Origin: Treponema sp.
GTDB taxonomy: Bacteria > Spirochaetota > Spirochaetia > Treponematales > Treponemataceae
Assembly: GCA_017614655.1 (NCBI GenBank)
Contig: JAGABO010000001.1
Span: 1-8,255, forward strand
Reading direction: 5' to 3'
Length of the DNA stretch: 8,255 nucleotides
The position numbers and the translations under genes are program-made. Positions 6,444 through 8,255 of the stretch are shown piece by piece. The notes under the pieces were generated by a model. The model saw only the letters and a program-made list of their open reading frames with translations. It was not told where the DNA came from and searched no databases. Position 1 is the first letter of the stretch, and the number at the start of each line of letters is the position of its first letter.

Positions 6444-6773
6444 GTGGAATACTTTGTAATTGGCGAGAGGGAACTTGTTTTAGGTTTCATGCTTGCAGGA
6501 GTAAAGGGACAGGCTGCGTTTAACAGACGTGAAGCCCTTGATGCTTTTCTGCATGCAACCGGTCAGGATGAGTTTCCTCTTTCCGAAGCTGAACGCCCGA
6601 AGGTTCTTATTCTTACGGAAGAAGTCTCTGATATGATTTCTGATGAAGTAAGGGCGTGGCAGATGAAGGGAAAGTCTCCTCTTATAGTCGAAGTTCCGCC
6701 GCTTTCGGGACACATTCCGGGACGAAAGACTCTGGAAGATGCCATTCGCGAAGCAGTTGGAATTCAGGTTTAG
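6444..6773 (+). CDS. atpF: V/A-type ATPase subunit F
   Basis: Subunit F is a small Rossmann-like protein that binds the D shaft of the rotor and tunes coupling. The 109-aa product matches the family from end to end: the opening VIGERELVLGFMLAGVKG (5-22) corresponds to the usual VIG....GF.LAG, ILTEEVSDMISDEV (55-68) to the TEE...I segment, and PLIVEVPP (79-86) with a closing DAIREAVGIQV (99-109) to the family's PLIVEIP and final R.AVG. It starts with GTG at 6444, 6 bp after the atpK stop, with only a weak AGGG (6436-6439) upstream; the motif order allows no other start. In Enterococcus the homologue is called ntpG. Placement directly before E, rather than after C, is unusual compared with Thermus and Enterococcus. 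Confidence 0.93.
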   Translation: MEYFVIGERELVLGFMLAGVKGQAAFNRREALDAFLHATGQDEFPLSEAERPKVLILTEEVSDMISDEVRAWQMKGKSPLIVEVPPLSGHIPGRKTLEDAIREAVGIQV

Positions 6774-6782
6774 GAATTTTGT

Positions 6783-7421
6783 ATGGAAGAATTAAGGTCA
6801 ACCGAAATCCTTGACAGGGAAATCAGGAAAGACAGCGTAAAAAAAGCAGAAAAGATTGTCGCACGTGCAGAAGAAGAGGCACAGAAACTTCTTCTTTCGT
6901 TAGATGATGATATAAAAAAAGCGCGTGAAGACGAAGAAAAAAAATATGAAGAACGTCTCTCTTTTTTTAAGAAAAACCTTGAAGCCGTAACTCCGCTGGA
7001 AAAACAGAGAATAAAGGTTTCTTTTGTATATGAAAGCATCCTGGAAGAAATCAATTCATACTTTGAATCTCTTTCCGAAGATAAGCGTTTATCCATAATA
7101 AAAAATCTTGCAGAAAAAGCCGTGCCTCTCCTTAAGGAAAAAAACTTTAAGGCTTTCTGCGTGGGCCTTTCTCCAAAAAAAGTTTCGGCTTTATTAAAGG
7201 ATGTTCTCGGCGAAAAACTTGTTTCCTGTGAAGACGGTGGAGAAGCTTATCTTACAGAAACAGCTCTTCCGCTTTTTAAACACAATGCAGGTATTGTTCT
7301 TGTTGCAGAGGATTTTTCCGTTACCTGCCGCCTTACGCAGGAACTTAAGGTACAGGAAATCTTAGACAGAATGTCACTTTCTCTTTCAGAGACTCTTTTT
7401 GACGGAGGTCTTGATTTATGA
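6783..7421 (+). CDS. atpE: V/A-type ATPase subunit E
   Basis: Subunit E is the peripheral-stalk partner of the G/H-like coiled coil and caps the outside of the catalytic head. The 212-aa product has the family plan: a long charged N-terminal helix (about 1-70, with [18 protein letters not shown] at 20-37), then a globular C-terminal domain. The latter ends with [20 protein letters not shown] (169-188), matching the family's GG(V/I)VL...G.I...NTL..RL, and a final ETLFDG (203-208) matching its terminal LF. Length is close to the usual 185-215 aa. The ATG has AGGA at 6772-6775. Its TGA overlaps the atpA start in an ATGA, so translation of A is probably coupled to it. Confidence 0.93.
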   Translation: MEELRSTEILDREIRKDSVKKAEKIVARAEEEAQKLLLSLDDDIKKAREDEEKKYEERLSFFKKNLEAVTPLEKQRIKVSFVYESILEEINSYFESLSEDKRLSIIKNLAEKAVPLLKEKNFKAFCVGLSPKKVSALLKDVLGEKLVSCEDGGEAYLTETALPLFKHNAGIVLVAEDFSVTCRLTQELKVQEILDRMSLSLSETLFDGGLDL

Positions 7422-8255
7422 TTACGGGAAAAATTACCCGCATAAGCGGACCGATTATTTATGCAGAAGGACTTGAAGAAGCTGGTCTTTATGATGTAGT
7501 AGAAGCCGGAGAAAAAAAACTTACCGGCGAAATTATCCGCCAGAAGGAAGGAAAAGCAGTTATTCAGGTTTACGAAGATGTAAGCGGAATGAAAACCGGA
7601 GAAGCCGTTGTTTCTTCGGGACGTCCTCTTTCCCTCCTTTTAGCTCCGGGACTTGCCGGAACAATTTATGACGGAATTCAGCGGCCTTTAAAAACTCTTT
7701 ACGAACAGGGAGGAGCTTTCCTTCTTCCGGGGCAGAGAACGTCTCCCGTTGATACAGAAAAGAAGTGGGAGTTTACAGCCCTGGTTTCCCAGGGTGATGA
7801 TATTTATCCCGGAATGGTTTTAGGAACCGTTCAGGAAACCGGATCAATTCTTCATAAGATAATGGTTCCGCCTTACATAAAGGGAACAAAGCTTTCTTCT
7901 TTTAAGGGAAGCGGAACTTATACAATAACGGACGTAATCGGTACTACGGACAAAGAAGAAGAACTTCTTTTAAGTCAGTGGTGGCCATTAAGAAAGCCGC
8001 GTCCATTTTCCGAAAAACTCGAAGTAAGCACGCCGCTTATAACGGGTCAGCGTGTAATTGATGTTTTCTTTCCGCTGAGCAAGGGTGGAACTGCTGCAAT
8101 TCCAGGCGGCTTTGGAACCGGAAAGACAATGACTCAGCATGCAGTTGCAAAGTGGTGCGATGCAGACCTTATAGTCTACATCGGCTGCGGAGAACGCGGT
8201 AACGAAATGACTGAAGTTCTTTCGGAGTTCCCTGAACTGATTGACCCTAGAACGG
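7418..8255 (+). CDS. atpA: V/A-type ATPase catalytic subunit A, cut by the window end
   Basis: Subunit A is the catalytic nucleotide-binding subunit of the V1 head, alternating with B. Only the first 279 complete residues of an expected 580-600 are present. The N-terminal beta-barrel begins [13 protein letters not shown] (1-13), followed by the A-specific insert (about 110-190, containing [10 protein letters not shown] at 131-140), then [16 protein letters not shown] (209-224). The P-loop is GGFGTGKT (230-237) with Lys236 and Thr237; family members usually have GPFGSGKT. The GCGERGNEM segment (256-264) carries the catalytic Glu259. The start ATG at 7418 overlaps the atpE stop, with GGAGG at 7404-7408 nine nucleotides upstream. 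No frameshift is visible up to the edge. Confidence 0.97.
   Translation, partial: MITGKITRISGPIIYAEGLEEAGLYDVVEAGEKKLTGEIIRQKEGKAVIQVYEDVSGMKTGEAVVSSGRPLSLLLAPGLAGTIYDGIQRPLKTLYEQGGAFLLPGQRTSPVDTEKKWEFTALVSQGDDIYPGMVLGTVQETGSILHKIMVPPYIKGTKLSSFKGSGTYTITDVIGTTDKEEELLLSQWWPLRKPRPFSEKLEVSTPLITGQRVIDVFFPLSKGGTAAIPGGFGTGKTMTQHAVAKWCDADLIVYIGCGERGNEMTEVLSEFPELIDPRT

Noticed and set aside
6480..7096. Several - strand open frames across atpF and atpE
   Set aside because: Antisense shadows of well-recognised ATPase genes, with Ser/Arg-rich products and no upstream signals.
1..8255. CRISPR array, insertion sequence, phage or defence genes
   Set aside because: No spaced direct repeats, transposase motifs or terminal inverted repeats are visible; the region is packed with housekeeping genes on one strand.

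Overview
The window most likely comes from a spirochaete of the Treponema group. The basis is protein recognition, not a database search: the HisRS is of the archaeal/eukaryote-like type that I associate with spirochaetes, an orphan nitrogen-type PTS EIIA is present, and a bacterial V/A-type ATPase operon is preceded by a secG gene. Base composition is moderate, with many CTT, GAA and AAA codons. I cannot name a species. Every gene I can support lies on the + strand.

Layout: 1-366 is a leader or intergenic stretch with no convincing gene, containing two dyad symmetries just before hisS. 367-1668 is hisS (histidyl-tRNA synthetase). 1669-1768 is a short gap with a weak terminator-like hairpin. 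1769-2179 is secG, with an unusually long acidic tail. 2180-2258 is a gap with a G/C-rich stem-loop. 2259-2714 encodes a PtsN/fructose-type PTS EIIA protein. From 2731 to the right edge there is a tightly packed V/A-type ATPase operon in the order G/H-like stalk, C, I, K, F, E, A. Subunit A is cut by the window end; B and D would be expected next. Gaps between these genes run from 18 bp down to a 4-bp ATGA overlap, so they are almost certainly one transcript. The EIIA gene is only 16 bp upstream and is probably co-transcribed.

How the genes work together: I, K and C form the membrane and central-stalk-socket part (Vo). E and the G/H-like coiled coil form peripheral stalks. F is a rotor-shaft subunit, and A carries the catalytic P-loop. 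The complex couples ATP to H+ or Na+ movement; in a fermentative spirochaete it probably works mainly as an ATP-driven pump (inference). HisRS and SecG are housekeeping genes for translation and protein export.

This is mostly an ordinary housekeeping region and I found no clear undescribed system. The points most worth checking are the EIIA gene fused into the ATPase operon, the proteolipid K subunit with a signal-peptide-like N-terminus and a polar linker, and the residues near its ion-binding glutamate.
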